Assembly (NCBI RefSeq): GCF_018499505.1
Contig: NZ_JAHDAC010000001.1
Coordinates: forward strand, 124,001-188,000
Source of the DNA: Streptococcus parasanguinis
GTDB lineage: Bacteria; Bacillota; Bacilli; Lactobacillales; Streptococcaceae
Direction of reading: 5' to 3'
Length of the DNA: 64,000 bases
In this document: one piece after another, positions 47,745 to 56,529 of the stretch
How positions within the stretch are numbered: position 1 is the stretch's first letter
How the letters are laid out: each line of letters opens with the position of its first letter
Translations under genes and position numbers: made by a program
The notes under the pieces: generated by a model
What the model was told of the DNA's origin: nothing
The model's database searches: none
What the model saw: only the letters and a program-made list of their open reading frames with translations

Positions 47745-49760
47745 ATGAATCTACACCAACCCTTATCCGTACTGCCTGGAGTCGGTCCAAAATCGGCGGA
47801 CAAATTTAAAAAGTTAGGGATTGAAACCTTAGAAGATCTGCTCTTGTATTTCCCCTTTCGCTATGAAGACTTCAAAACGCGCAATGTTTTAGAATTGGAA
47901 GATGGGGAAAAAGCTGTCATCTCTGGGGTGGTAGCAACGCCAGCCAATGTCCAATATTATGGCTACAAACGAAATCGCTTGCGTTTTTCGATCAAACAGG
48001 GAGACCAAGTCATTGCGGTTAATTTTTTCAACCAACCCTATCTAGCAGACAAAATTGAGGTTCAGCAGACAGTGGCGATTTTTGGGAAATGGGACAAGGC
48101 TAAAGGCAGTTTGACAGGGATGAAACTCCTGGCTCAAGTGGAAGATGATTTGCAGCCGGTCTATCGAGTGACGCAAGGAGTCAGCCAAAACAGCCTGGTG
48201 AAATTGATCAAAATAGCGTTCGACCAGGGATTGGACCAGCTTTTAGAAGAGAATGTCCCCCAAATCTTACGAGATCGTTACCAACTCATGTCTCGTTCCC
48301 AAGCAGTGCAAGCTATGCATTTTCCTAAGGATCTGGCAGAGTACAAGCAAGCTCTTCGCCGGGTAAAATTTGAAGAGCTCCTCTTTTTCCAGTTGCAACT
48401 CCAAGTGTTAAAGGAAGAAAACCACGATGCCAGCCAAGGGATTTCCTTGGCCTGGGATCCAGAAAAATTAGCAGAACGAAAAAAACAGCTCCCTTTTGAG
48501 CTAACGCAAGCTCAAGAAAACAGCTTGAATGAAATCTTGACAGATATGGCTTCTCCTTATCATATGAACCGCCTCTTACAAGGGGATGTGGGAAGCGGGA
48601 AGACAGTCGTGGCCGGTCTTGCTATGTATGCAGCTATTAGTGCTGGTAAGCAAGCTGCCTTGATGGTTCCGACAGAGATTCTAGCAGAGCAGCATAAAGA
48701 AAGTTTGGAAAATCTCTTCCCTGATCTACCGGTTGCCCTTCTAACAGGAGGATTAAAGGCGGCTGAGAAACGAGAAGTCTTAGAAGAGATCGCCTCAGGA
48801 ACAGCTCAACTGATTGTGGGAACGCATGCCTTGATCCAAGAGGGAGTTCACTACCAAGATCTAGGCTTGGTCATTATTGATGAGCAGCACCGTTTTGGGG
48901 TTTCCCAGCGTCGTATTCTTCGAGAAAAAGGACAAAATCCAGACGTCCTGATGATGACGGCTACCCCTATTCCCCGGACCTTGGCTATTACAGCCTTTGG
49001 AGATATGGATGTGTCCATCATTGATCAGATGCCTGCGGGACGCAAGGAAATCATCACACGTTGGGTCAAGCATGAGCAGTTAGAAGTGGTCCTCGACTGG
49101 TTAGTCAAAGAACTTGGCAAAGGTTCTCAAGCCTACTTTATTTCTCCATTGATTGAGGAGTCAGAGGCGCTAGATTTGAAAAATGCCCTTGCCCTCCAAG
49201 AAGAGCTAGAGGCCTTCTTTGGGCAGCGAGCACGCGTTTCTCTTCTTCACGGGAAGATGAAAAGTGAAGAAAAAGATGCTATCATGCAGGCTTTTAAAGA
49301 GCACCAAGTCGATGTTTTGGTGTCTACGACCGTTATTGAAGTAGGAGTCAATGTACCCAATGCAACCGTTATGGTCATTATGGATGCAGATCGGTTTGGT
49401 CTTAGCCAACTGCACCAACTTCGAGGTCGGGTTGGTCGGGGAAGCAAGCAATCCTATGCTATTCTAGTAGCCAATCCTAAGACAGATAGTGGCAAGCAGC
49501 GCATGAAAATCATGACAGAGACGACCAATGGGTTTGTGCTAGCGGAAGAAGATTTGAAAATGCGAGGTTCGGGTGAAATCTTTGGAACCCGTCAATCTGG
49601 GATCCCAGAATTTCAAGTGGCGGATTTGGTAGAAGATTATCCCATTCTGGAAGAAGCAAGGAAAGTTGCTAGCCAGATCGTAGCTACACCAAATTGGCGC
49701 GAACACCCAGATTGGCATCTGCTCTCGCTTTATTTAGAAAAGAAAGAACATTTAGACTAG
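47745..49760 (+). CDS. recG: ATP-dependent DNA helicase RecG
   Basis: 671 aa. RecG remodels stalled replication forks and Holliday junctions. The N-terminal wedge (OB) domain spans about 60-150. Helicase motifs: Walker A GDVGSGKT (about 281-288), DEQHRFG (motif II, about 381-387), MTATPIPRTLA (III) and QLRGRVGRG (VI, about 557-565). The C-terminal region is complete. It begins LHQPLSVLPGVGPKSADKFKKLGI, a helix-hairpin-helix-like start. The ribosome site is AAAGGAGGAG. It ends 8 nt before a very stable hairpin. Confidence 0.96.
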   Translation: MNLHQPLSVLPGVGPKSADKFKKLGIETLEDLLLYFPFRYEDFKTRNVLELEDGEKAVISGVVATPANVQYYGYKRNRLRFSIKQGDQVIAVNFFNQPYLADKIEVQQTVAIFGKWDKAKGSLTGMKLLAQVEDDLQPVYRVTQGVSQNSLVKLIKIAFDQGLDQLLEENVPQILRDRYQLMSRSQAVQAMHFPKDLAEYKQALRRVKFEELLFFQLQLQVLKEENHDASQGISLAWDPEKLAERKKQLPFELTQAQENSLNEILTDMASPYHMNRLLQGDVGSGKTVVAGLAMYAAISAGKQAALMVPTEILAEQHKESLENLFPDLPVALLTGGLKAAEKREVLEEIASGTAQLIVGTHALIQEGVHYQDLGLVIIDEQHRFGVSQRRILREKGQNPDVLMMTATPIPRTLAITAFGDMDVSIIDQMPAGRKEIITRWVKHEQLEVVLDWLVKELGKGSQAYFISPLIEESEALDLKNALALQEELEAFFGQRARVSLLHGKMKSEEKDAIMQAFKEHQVDVLVSTTVIEVGVNVPNATVMVIMDADRFGLSQLHQLRGRVGRGSKQSYAILVANPKTDSGKQRMKIMTETTNGFVLAEEDLKMRGSGEIFGTRQSGIPEFQVADLVEDYPILEEARKVASQIVATPNWREHPDWHLLSLYLEKKEHLD

Positions 49761-49768
49761 AGTATAAA

Positions 49769-49814
49769 AAGGGAGTAGAGTGGAAATTCTTCGGTTTCCA
49801 CTCTACTCCCTTTA
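49769..49814. terminator. Very stable 19-bp perfect hairpin after recG
   Basis: The arms 49769-49787 and 49796-49814 pair perfectly over 19 bp (AAAGGGAGTAGAGTGGAAA on the left) around an 8-nt TTCTTCGG loop. Only a short T tract follows, so efficiency as a terminator is uncertain. It lies between converging recG and asparaginase genes. Confidence 0.75.
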
Positions 49815-49825
49815 AGATTGTATTT

Positions 49826-49958
49826 TACGGGCTTTGTATCTTATTAAATGAACACGGGCTGCGGATTGTGTCAAAAAGATGAATCCTCCTAGAATCTTTT
49901 GGATTCTTCGTCGTATTCCCTATTTTGACTGTATCCGCTACGCCCTTTGTATCTTATT
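49826..49958 (-). repeat. Intergenic repeat C, copy 2
   Basis: On the minus strand AAGATACAAAGGGCGTA (49957-49941) and AAGATACAAAGCCCGTA (49844-49828) lie in the same direction about 97 nt apart. The first begins 3 nt after the asparaginase stop. The stretch after it (CAGTCAAAATAGGGAAT) resembles the matching part of copy 1 (CAGTGAAAATAGGAAAT). The inner stem GAATCC../GGATTC lies near 49883-49907. Confidence 0.7.
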
Positions 49959-50921
49959 TTACCCTTCGATATAGTCTTTGAGTTCTTGTCCTTTTAGGCC
50001 GGCATTGAGGGCGATGAGGAGTTTGATGCGCGCTTTGGGTGCATTTAATTCTTTGATGAAAAAGACACCTGCTTGATGGAGTTGGACGCCTCCTCCTTCA
50101 TATGCGTAGACGGGTTCAGCGATTCCATTGAAGCAACGGGATACTAAAGCGATTGGAAGGCCTGCATCCATAAACTCTTGGAGTTTATGGGCAGTTTCTT
50201 TAGGGATGTTTCCAGCTCCAAAGGCTTCGATAATGAGGCCGTCGAGCTTTGAAAGATCCAGCATGTCCAGCAGATCGGTTTTCATCCCTGCGTAGGTAGC
50301 AATGATCGGAACGAAACCATCGATGGTATCGAGATCAAAGCGCACCCTTGGCTCAGCAGTTTTAAAGAAGAGGATTTCCTTTTTCATGACCAACCCCAGA
50401 GGACCGTGGGTTGGTGTCTGAAAGGTACTGACATTGGTGGTATGAGTTTTGGTGACGTACTTAGCCGCATGAATTTCATCGTTCATGACGACTAAGACGC
50501 CTTTATCGCGTGCTTTTGGATCGGCAGCTACTCGAAGGGCTGTCAGAAAATTGTAGACGCCATCGCTTCCGAGCTCGTTGGAGCTTCGCATAGCTCCTGT
50601 AATGACCACAGCGATCTCTGGTAACTCCATGGTATCCAAGAAATAAGCCGTTTCTTCCAGCGTATCTGTCCCGTGGGTAATAACGATGCCGTCGTAGTTG
50701 TGAGCTTCCTCTTTGATTTTTTGATATAGAGCTAACATGTGACGGGGGGTCATTTGAGGGCTGGGAAGGTTGAAGAAGTCCTCTGAGGTGACTGCAATTC
50801 CTTCAATTGGTGAAGTGACTTGGGTCATGGGATTGACTTCGTTGGTAATCACTGCCCCAGAGTCATCTGCCGCCATCGAAATGGTCCCTCCGGTATGTAG
50901 TGCTAAAATTTTCTTAAACAT
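49959..50921 (-). CDS. ansA: L-asparaginase, type I
   Basis: 320 aa from the ATG at 50921 with an AAGGAG site; the frame extends 45 codons upstream but that part overlaps the promoter and the divergent gene. Converts asparagine to aspartate and ammonia. The two catalytic Thr motifs are LHTGGTISMA (about 8-17) and IVITHGTDTLEETAYFLD (about 79-96). No signal peptide is seen, so it is cytoplasmic. It diverges from the HAD/PRA-PH gene. Confidence 0.93.
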   Translation of the reverse strand: MFKKILALHTGGTISMAADDSGAVITNEVNPMTQVTSPIEGIAVTSEDFFNLPSPQMTPRHMLALYQKIKEEAHNYDGIVITHGTDTLEETAYFLDTMELPEIAVVITGAMRSSNELGSDGVYNFLTALRVAADPKARDKGVLVVMNDEIHAAKYVTKTHTTNVSTFQTPTHGPLGLVMKKEILFFKTAEPRVRFDLDTIDGFVPIIATYAGMKTDLLDMLDLSKLDGLIIEAFGAGNIPKETAHKLQEFMDAGLPIALVSRCFNGIAEPVYAYEGGGVQLHQAGVFFIKELNAPKARIKLLIALNAGLKGQELKDYIEG

Positions 50922-50983
50922 GTGAAGCTCCTTGGAATATGTGATATAATTTATTTTATCATAAAAAGAAAGAAACAGTAGAC

Positions 50984-52384
50984 ATGGAAATAAAAGCAGT
51001 CTTTTTTGATATCGATGGAACCTTGGTGAATGATAGTCGAGCGGTCCTAAAATCAACTGAAAAAGCCATTCAGTCTTTAAAGGAAGAAGGGATCTATGTA
51101 GGTCTTGCGACAGGTCGGGGACCGGCCTTTGTCAAACCGTTTATGGAACGCTATGGTTTTGATTTTGCAGTGACCTATAATGGTCAGTATATTTTGACCA
51201 AGGACCGCGTGCTGTATACTAGCCCAATCGACAAAAAGAGTCTGCACCAACTAATTGACTATGCTCGAGAACACCGCAAGGAAATTGCTCTCGGTACCAA
51301 GGATGGGGTATTTGGTTCTCGGATCATGAGTTTTGGGATGAGTCCTATTTCAACTTGGTCTAGTCGGTTTGTTCCCCGCAAAATGGCCCGTACCGTCAGT
51401 CGAGGATTTAACAAAGTGGTCAGCAAGGTCGTCCCACAAGATCAGGACACCCTCTATGCACTAGCGCAAGAACCGATCTACCAAGTGTTGATCTTATCGA
51501 GTCCAGAAGAGACTGCAAAAATTGAAAAAGAGTTTCCGGATCTGAAATTCACACGGTCTAGTCCTTTTGCAGCAGATGTCCTCAACCCAGGCATTTCCAA
51601 ACTAGAAGGGATCCGCATCGTTGGTCAGGAATTTGGCTTTGACATCGATGAAGTGATGGCTTTTGGAGATTCTGATAATGACTTAGAGATGCTGTCAGGT
51701 GTTGGCTTGTCTATTGCGATGGGAAATGGGACGACCAGTGTCAAGGCAATTGCCAAGCATACCACGACTAGTAATGGCAAGGATGGCATCCAAAAGGCCC
51801 TGCAACACTTTGGTATTCTCTCAGAGAAAGAACTCTTTCTTTCTAAGGATGATCACTTCAATAAGGTCAAAACCTTCCATGGTGTGATGGATGGAGAAAC
51901 CCAGGAGAAACCAGTTGTTTGGCAACCTCAAGACGCCCTTTATCGAACCATGTTCAAGCAAGAGGAGTTGGTAGAATTTGTCCGAGCAGCTAGCACAAGT
52001 GAGGAAGAATTTGACCGCTCGGTAGCAGCTCTTCACGAAGCCTTGGATAAGGCTGCAGATAAGGTTCGGAGTAAGCATCCAGCTGAGATCTCCATGGTAG
52101 GGCAGGTTGATGCCTTAATTGATACCCTCTATCTGACTTATGGTAGCTTTGTACTAATGGGGGTCGATCCTGAAGAGGTCTTTGAGATTGTTCACCGGGC
52201 CAATATGGGCAAGATTTTCCCAGATGGAAAGGCGCACTTTGATCCAGTAACCCACAAAATTCTGAAGCCAGATGATTGGGAAGAAAAATACGCCCCAGAA
52301 CCAGCCATCAAAAAAGAACTCGATCGCCAGCTCAAGGCCTACGAAAAACATGCAAAACAAAAAGAAGCAAAAAAAGACAACTAA
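50984..52384 (+). CDS. Cof-type HAD phosphatase fused to a PRA-PH (MazG-like) domain
   Basis: 466 aa. The N-terminal half (about 1-275) is a Cof/HAD hydrolase: FFDIDGTLVNDS (nucleophile Asp, about 7-18), ATGRGPAF and the late MAFGDSDNDLEML (about 226-238). The C-terminal part (about 295-430) resembles phosphoribosyl-ATP pyrophosphohydrolase/MazG-type nucleotide pyrophosphatases: QPQDALYRTMFKQEELVEFVRA, EALDKAADKVR, DALIDTLYLTYGSFVLMGVDPEEVFEIVHRANMGKIFPDG. The end is a Lys/Glu-rich tail. A two-step nucleotide clean-up enzyme, pyrophosphate release then phosphate release, is a reasonable inference but not shown. Confidence 0.88.
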   Translation: MEIKAVFFDIDGTLVNDSRAVLKSTEKAIQSLKEEGIYVGLATGRGPAFVKPFMERYGFDFAVTYNGQYILTKDRVLYTSPIDKKSLHQLIDYAREHRKEIALGTKDGVFGSRIMSFGMSPISTWSSRFVPRKMARTVSRGFNKVVSKVVPQDQDTLYALAQEPIYQVLILSSPEETAKIEKEFPDLKFTRSSPFAADVLNPGISKLEGIRIVGQEFGFDIDEVMAFGDSDNDLEMLSGVGLSIAMGNGTTSVKAIAKHTTTSNGKDGIQKALQHFGILSEKELFLSKDDHFNKVKTFHGVMDGETQEKPVVWQPQDALYRTMFKQEELVEFVRAASTSEEEFDRSVAALHEALDKAADKVRSKHPAEISMVGQVDALIDTLYLTYGSFVLMGVDPEEVFEIVHRANMGKIFPDGKAHFDPVTHKILKPDDWEEKYAPEPAIKKELDRQLKAYEKHAKQKEAKKDN

Positions 52385-52417
52385 AAAAGTTTGGAACCTT
52401 TGTTCCAAACTTTTTTT
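52383..52417 (+). terminator. Terminator of the HAD/PRA-PH gene
   Basis: AAAAAAGTTTGGAAC and GTTCCAAACTTTTTT pair across CTTT and run into further T residues. Confidence 0.93.
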
Positions 52418-52513
52418 AGAATGTAGACAAACTATTTTTTACTAAGATAAGTAAAGTGATCTACAAAGAAGTCGAAATATGTTCTTATTTTTAAAATTTA
52501 TAAAAAATATTGA

Positions 52514-52651
52514 AAAACTTTCCGCCGTGAGAAAAGTGCTAGAAACACTATTGTTTCTAGCACTCGGGAGTTTTGAGACCTTAGGCTCAAAACTTAGTCA
52601 TGGAACTTCGAAGAAGTTCGCTGACGTCCGTACTCACCTAAGGAAAGTTTT
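52514..52651 (-). repeat. Intergenic repeat A, copy 2
   Basis: 138-bp element in reverse orientation relative to the copies at 10049 and 59493, with ends AAAACTTTCC and GGAAAGTTTT. Its large hairpin is GTGCTAGAAAC/GTTTCTAGCAC, where the other copies have GTGCCTGAAAC/GTTTCAGGCAC: both arms changed together. It lies between the ends of two convergent genes, 20 nt from the uspA stop. Confidence 0.88.
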
Positions 52652-52670
52652 CAATATAACTTTTTCTTTC

Positions 52671-53123
52671 TTACATGGTTTTATCCTTATCACGTACCAC
52701 TAGTAAGTCTACTTTGGCGTGGCGAAGGATATATTCTGAGGAGGATCCGACCATTAACCGTTCGAAGGCATTGAGTCCGGTAGCCCCGACCATAATAAGG
52801 TCAACCCCTTCCTTACTTGGGATATCATTGGCTAAGAGGACTTTTGGATTTCCCATTTCTACAACAGTCACAACATTTTGAACGCCGATTTTTTCAGCAC
52901 GTTCCTTGTAGCCCTTGAGCAATTCATTGGCTTCTTCTTGCAATTCTTCGTAGACCTCAGCATCAAAAGTTGAGACGCTTTGAAGGGCACGGGTATCGAT
53001 GACGTGGGCAATAGTCAATTTAGAGCCGTTGCGAAGAGAAACGTTAACCCCTTTTTCAAAGGCTAATTCTGCTTCATGGGAACCGTCGACAGCGACCATG
53101 ATGTTTTCATATTTTTGAGACAT
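52671..53123 (-). CDS. Universal stress protein (UspA family)
   Basis: 150 aa, a single Usp domain. The start YENIMVAVDGSHEAELAFEKGV and the ATP-binding pattern VGATGLNAFERLMVGSSSEYILRHAKVDLLVVR (G-x2-G-x9-G-S type, about 112-144) suggest the nucleotide-binding subgroup. The role is stress or energy-status adaptation; partners are unknown. Its GGAGGTAGG ribosome site is strong. It converges with the HAD/PRA-PH gene across repeat A copy 2. Confidence 0.93.
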   Translation of the reverse strand: MSQKYENIMVAVDGSHEAELAFEKGVNVSLRNGSKLTIAHVIDTRALQSVSTFDAEVYEELQEEANELLKGYKERAEKIGVQNVVTVVEMGNPKVLLANDIPSKEGVDLIMVGATGLNAFERLMVGSSSEYILRHAKVDLLVVRDKDKTM

Positions 53124-53331
53124 AATCCTACCTCCTTATAGCTTGAAAACATGGATAGAATAGAAGGGAATCCTATTCTTTATACACTTATATTTTATCC
53201 CTTTTAGGCTAGAATGTAAAGGTAAAGTCTCTCTTTTCTCCCATATTTTTGCAGAATTTTTAAAGTCCTCGGTTTGTACTCTATTTCAACTAGTGGTATA
53301 ATAGAGATAATTTCGTGAATCGAGGCAGAAT

Positions 53332-54546
53332 ATGAAGGAATATAATAAATCAAGCAAACTCGAACATGTCGCTTACGATATTCGTGGTCCAGTCTTGGAA
53401 GAAGCCATGCGCATGCGAGCAAATGGAGAAAAAATTCTACGTTTGAATACAGGGAATCCTGCTGAATTTGGCTTTACAGCTCCAGATGAAGTCATCCATG
53501 ATTTGATCATGAATGCGCGTGATAGTGAAGGCTATTCAGACTCAAAAGGGATTTTTTCAGCCCGCAAGGCCATCATGCAGTACTGCCAGTTGAAAAAAAT
53601 TCCAAATGTGGATATTGATGATATTTACCTTGGAAATGGGGTGAGTGAGCTGATCGTCATGTCCATGCAAGGGCTTTTGGACAATGGGGATGAAGTATTG
53701 GTACCAATGCCAGACTATCCTCTTTGGACGGCGGCAGTCAGCCTAGCTGGTGGGAACGCGGTTCACTATCTTTGTGACGAAGAAGCAAACTGGTATCCAG
53801 ATATCGAGGATATCAAGTCGAAAATTACCTCGAATACCAAGGCTATCGTTGTCATCAACCCGAATAACCCAACAGGTGCCCTCTATCCAGATGAGATCCT
53901 GCTTGAGATTGTAGAGATCGCTCGTCAAAATAACTTGATCATCTTTGCGGATGAAATTTACGATCGTTTGGTCATGGATGGTGAAAAACACACGGCTATT
54001 GCAAGTTTAGCGCCGGATCTCTTCTGTGTGAGTATGAATGGCTTGTCAAAATCTCACCGGATTGCCGGTTTCCGTGTTGGTTGGATGGTTCTATCCGGAC
54101 CAAAGCACCATGTGAAGGGCTATATCGAAGGTTTGAACATGTTGTCCAATATGCGACTTTGTTCAAATGTCTTGGCTCAACAAGTTGTACAAACCTCTCT
54201 TGGAGGTTACCAATCCGTGGATGAACTCTTGCTTCCAGGTGGTCGAATTTATGAACAACGGAACTTTATCTACAAAGCCATCAATGATATTCCAGGCCTC
54301 TCAGCTGTCAAGCCAAAGGCTGGTCTCTATATCTTCCCTAAGATTGATCGGGACATGTACCGCGTGGATGATGATGAACAATTTGTTTTAGAGTTCTTGA
54401 AGCAAGAAAAGATTCTCTTGGTTCATGGCCGTGGCTTTAACTGGAAAGATCCAGATCACTTCCGGATCGTTTACCTTCCACGTGTCGATGAGTTAGCTCA
54501 AATTCAAGAAAAAATGACTCGTTTCTTGAAACAATACAAACGTTAA
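53332..54546 (+). CDS. PLP-dependent aminotransferase (alanine/aspartate type)
   Basis: 404 aa, class I aminotransferase fold. The PLP-binding Lys is in MNGLSKSHRIAGFRVGW (about residue 240), with NPNNPTGALY (about 178) and FADEIYDRL (about 203) preceding it and the substrate Arg in FRIVYLP near the C-terminus. The sequence resembles AlaA-type glutamate-pyruvate aminotransferases of this genus. The exact substrate pair cannot be fixed by reading. An extended -10 (TGGTATAAT, ending 53302) lies upstream, and codY follows 190 nt downstream. Confidence 0.88.
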   Translation: MKEYNKSSKLEHVAYDIRGPVLEEAMRMRANGEKILRLNTGNPAEFGFTAPDEVIHDLIMNARDSEGYSDSKGIFSARKAIMQYCQLKKIPNVDIDDIYLGNGVSELIVMSMQGLLDNGDEVLVPMPDYPLWTAAVSLAGGNAVHYLCDEEANWYPDIEDIKSKITSNTKAIVVINPNNPTGALYPDEILLEIVEIARQNNLIIFADEIYDRLVMDGEKHTAIASLAPDLFCVSMNGLSKSHRIAGFRVGWMVLSGPKHHVKGYIEGLNMLSNMRLCSNVLAQQVVQTSLGGYQSVDELLLPGGRIYEQRNFIYKAINDIPGLSAVKPKAGLYIFPKIDRDMYRVDDDEQFVLEFLKQEKILLVHGRGFNWKDPDHFRIVYLPRVDELAQIQEKMTRFLKQYKR

Positions 54547-54552
54547 TTAGAT

Positions 54553-54587
54553 AAAAGATTGAAGAGGAAAGTCTTCAATCTTTTTTT
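54553..54587 (+). terminator. Terminator of the aminotransferase gene
   Basis: AAAGATTGAAGA and TCTTCAATCTTT pair across GGAAAG and end in a run of seven T. Confidence 0.9.
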
Positions 54588-54622
54588 GATTCATTCTATA
54601 AAATCCATGTCATCGAAACGAC

Positions 54623-54707
54623 ATTTTTCTGAATTGCGCATAATTGTAGAAAAAATAAATAATTTTCAGATAATTTGATTGAAATTCCGACACTTATATG
54701 ATATACT
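54623..54707 (+). promoter_or_regulatory. codY promoter with CodY box
   Basis: The promoter is TTGAAA (54679-54684), a 17-nt spacer and TATACT (54702-54707). Directly upstream, AATTTTCAGATAATT (54661-54675) matches the CodY consensus AATTTTCWGAAAATT at 14 of 15 positions. A weaker box (ATTTTTCTGAATTGC, 10 of 15) lies at 54623-54637. The position suggests autoregulation. Confidence 0.78.
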
Positions 54708-54733
54708 TGAGCTGACTATATGCGAGGTTTATT

Positions 54734-55522
54734 ATGGCAAACTTATTAGAAAAGACACGTAAAATTACATCCATCTTGAAACGGACTGATGAACAGTTGC
54801 AGGTCGAGATGCCTTATAATGATATTGCCCAGCAATTAGCGGATATTATCCACTGTAATGCCTGTATCATTAATAGCAAGGGAACCCTTCTTGGTTATTT
54901 CATGCGTTACAAGACCAACAATGACCGGGTAGAAGCTTTCTTTCAAAATAAAAAATTACCAGAAGATTATGCCAAGGCAGCTAGTTTGGTCTACGATACA
55001 GAAGCTAATTTAGATGTGGACCATGATTTGAGTATCTTTCCGGTCGAAACCAAGTCTGAATTTCCTGATGGCTTGACGACCATTGCGCCTATTCATGTTT
55101 CTGGGATTCGATTGGGTTCCTTGATCATTTGGCGCAATGATAAACAGTTTGCGGATGATGATTTGATCTTGGTTGAGATTGCGAGTACCGTGGTAGGGAT
55201 TCAAATGTTGAACTACCAACGCGAGGAAGACGAGAAGAATATTCGTCGTCGGACAGCGGTGAATATGGCTGTCAATACCTTGTCTTACTCTGAATTGCGG
55301 GCTGTTTCTGCCATCCTTAGTGAATTGAAAGGAAATGAGGGACAGTTGACTGCTTCTATCATTGCAGATCGGATTGGCATCACTCGCTCTGTGATTGTCA
55401 ATGCACTCCGGAAATTGGAGTCAGCTGGTATTATTGAAAGCCGTTCTCTTGGAATGAAGGGAACCTATCTCAAAGTGTTGATTCCAGATATCTTTGAGGA
55501 AATTAAGAAAAGAGATTACTAA
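54734..55522 (+). CDS. codY: Global nutritional regulator CodY
   Basis: 262 aa. The N-terminal GAF domain (about 1-155) binds branched-chain amino acids (start [16 protein letters not shown]; effector-binding loop region near [13 protein letters not shown]). The C-terminal winged helix (about 195-258) contains [43 protein letters not shown]. CodY represses amino-acid uptake and synthesis genes when amino acids are plentiful; in streptococci GTP sensing is weak or absent. The stop and the pncA start overlap as TAATG. Confidence 0.97.
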   Translation: MANLLEKTRKITSILKRTDEQLQVEMPYNDIAQQLADIIHCNACIINSKGTLLGYFMRYKTNNDRVEAFFQNKKLPEDYAKAASLVYDTEANLDVDHDLSIFPVETKSEFPDGLTTIAPIHVSGIRLGSLIIWRNDKQFADDDLILVEIASTVVGIQMLNYQREEDEKNIRRRTAVNMAVNTLSYSELRAVSAILSELKGNEGQLTASIIADRIGITRSVIVNALRKLESAGIIESRSLGMKGTYLKVLIPDIFEEIKKRDY

Positions 55523-56094
55523 TGACTAAAGCTTTGATTTCAATTGACTATACTGTCGATTTCGTAGCAGATGATGGTAAGCTTACGGCAGGTGCTCCTG
55601 CCCAAGCCATTTCTGAGACCATTGCTCAGGTGACCCAATTGGCCTTTGACCAAGGAGCCTATGTCTTTTTTGCCATTGATGCGCATGATGTAGAAGATCC
55701 ATTTCATCCTGAAAGCAAGCTCTTCCCACCTCATAATATCATTGGGACCAGCGGACGTGATTTGTACGGCCCTTTGGCAGATTTTTATCAGGAGCATAAA
55801 GCGGATCCACGCGTCTTTTGGATGGATAAACGTCATTATTCTGCTTTTTCAGGAACGGACCTAGATATCCGCCTGCGGGAACGCCATGTAGATACCGTTA
55901 TTTTGACGGGTGTCTTGACTGATATCTGTGTCCTTCATACAGCGGTTGATGCCTACAATCTCGGCTATCAGATCGAAGTCGTAGAACCTGCAGTGGCGTC
56001 GCTCACTCCTGAAAATCACCAGTTTGCCTTGAATCATTTCAAGCATGTCTTAGGGGCAAGCTTGGTAGATAAAACTTTAAGTGAAAAAAAATAA
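55522..56094 (+). CDS. pncA: Nicotinamidase (isochorismatase family)
   Basis: 190 aa. Family catalytic triad: Asp in ISIDYTVDFV (about residue 9), Lys in WMDKRHYSAFSGTDL (about 103) and Cys in LTGVLTDICVLHTA (about 138). The metal site is in AIDAHDVEDPFHPES. Nicotinamidase deaminates nicotinamide to nicotinate for NAD salvage. The TAATG overlap with codY implies cotranscription, a pairing seen in other streptococci. Other isochorismatase-like substrates cannot be excluded from sequence alone. Confidence 0.88.
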   Translation: MTKALISIDYTVDFVADDGKLTAGAPAQAISETIAQVTQLAFDQGAYVFFAIDAHDVEDPFHPESKLFPPHNIIGTSGRDLYGPLADFYQEHKADPRVFWMDKRHYSAFSGTDLDIRLRERHVDTVILTGVLTDICVLHTAVDAYNLGYQIEVVEPAVASLTPENHQFALNHFKHVLGASLVDKTLSEKK

Positions 56095-56226
56095 AGAGTA
56101 TGGAATTAGTTGAGTACAGTTCTCAATTAGTCTCATCTCTTTTTCTTATTTTAATGCAACATGAAAAGCTAAAATTATGATAAAATAGAAGGTATTGGAA
56201 ATTATCATTTCACGAAAGGAAGCAAG

Positions 56227-56529
56227 ATGAAAATTACGCAAGAAGAGGTAACCCACGTTGCCAATCTTTCAAAATTGAAATTCTCCCCAGAAGAGACTGC
56301 TGAGTTTGCGACAACCTTGTCGAAGATTGTCGACATGGTAGAATTGTTGGAAGAAGTGGACACAACCGGTGTTGCCCCAACAACGACCATGGCTGATCGT
56401 AAGACTGTATTGCGTCCGGATGTTGCTGAGAAAGGGACGGACCGTGACCGCTTGTTTAAAAATGTACCTGAAAAAGACAATTACTACATCAAGGTACCAG
56501 CTATCCTAGAAGATGGAGGAGATGCCTAA
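56227..56529 (+). CDS. gatC: Asp-tRNA(Asn)/Glu-tRNA(Gln) amidotransferase subunit C
   Basis: 100 aa, the small chaperone-like subunit of Gat[25 protein letters not shown] at the start. It stabilises GatA and the GatA-GatB contact. An extended -10 (TGATAAAAT, to 56186) lies upstream. Its TAATG overlap with gatA indicates translational coupling. Confidence 0.96.
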   Translation: MKITQEEVTHVANLSKLKFSPEETAEFATTLSKIVDMVELLEEVDTTGVAPTTTMADRKTVLRPDVAEKGTDRDRLFKNVPEKDNYYIKVPAILEDGGDA

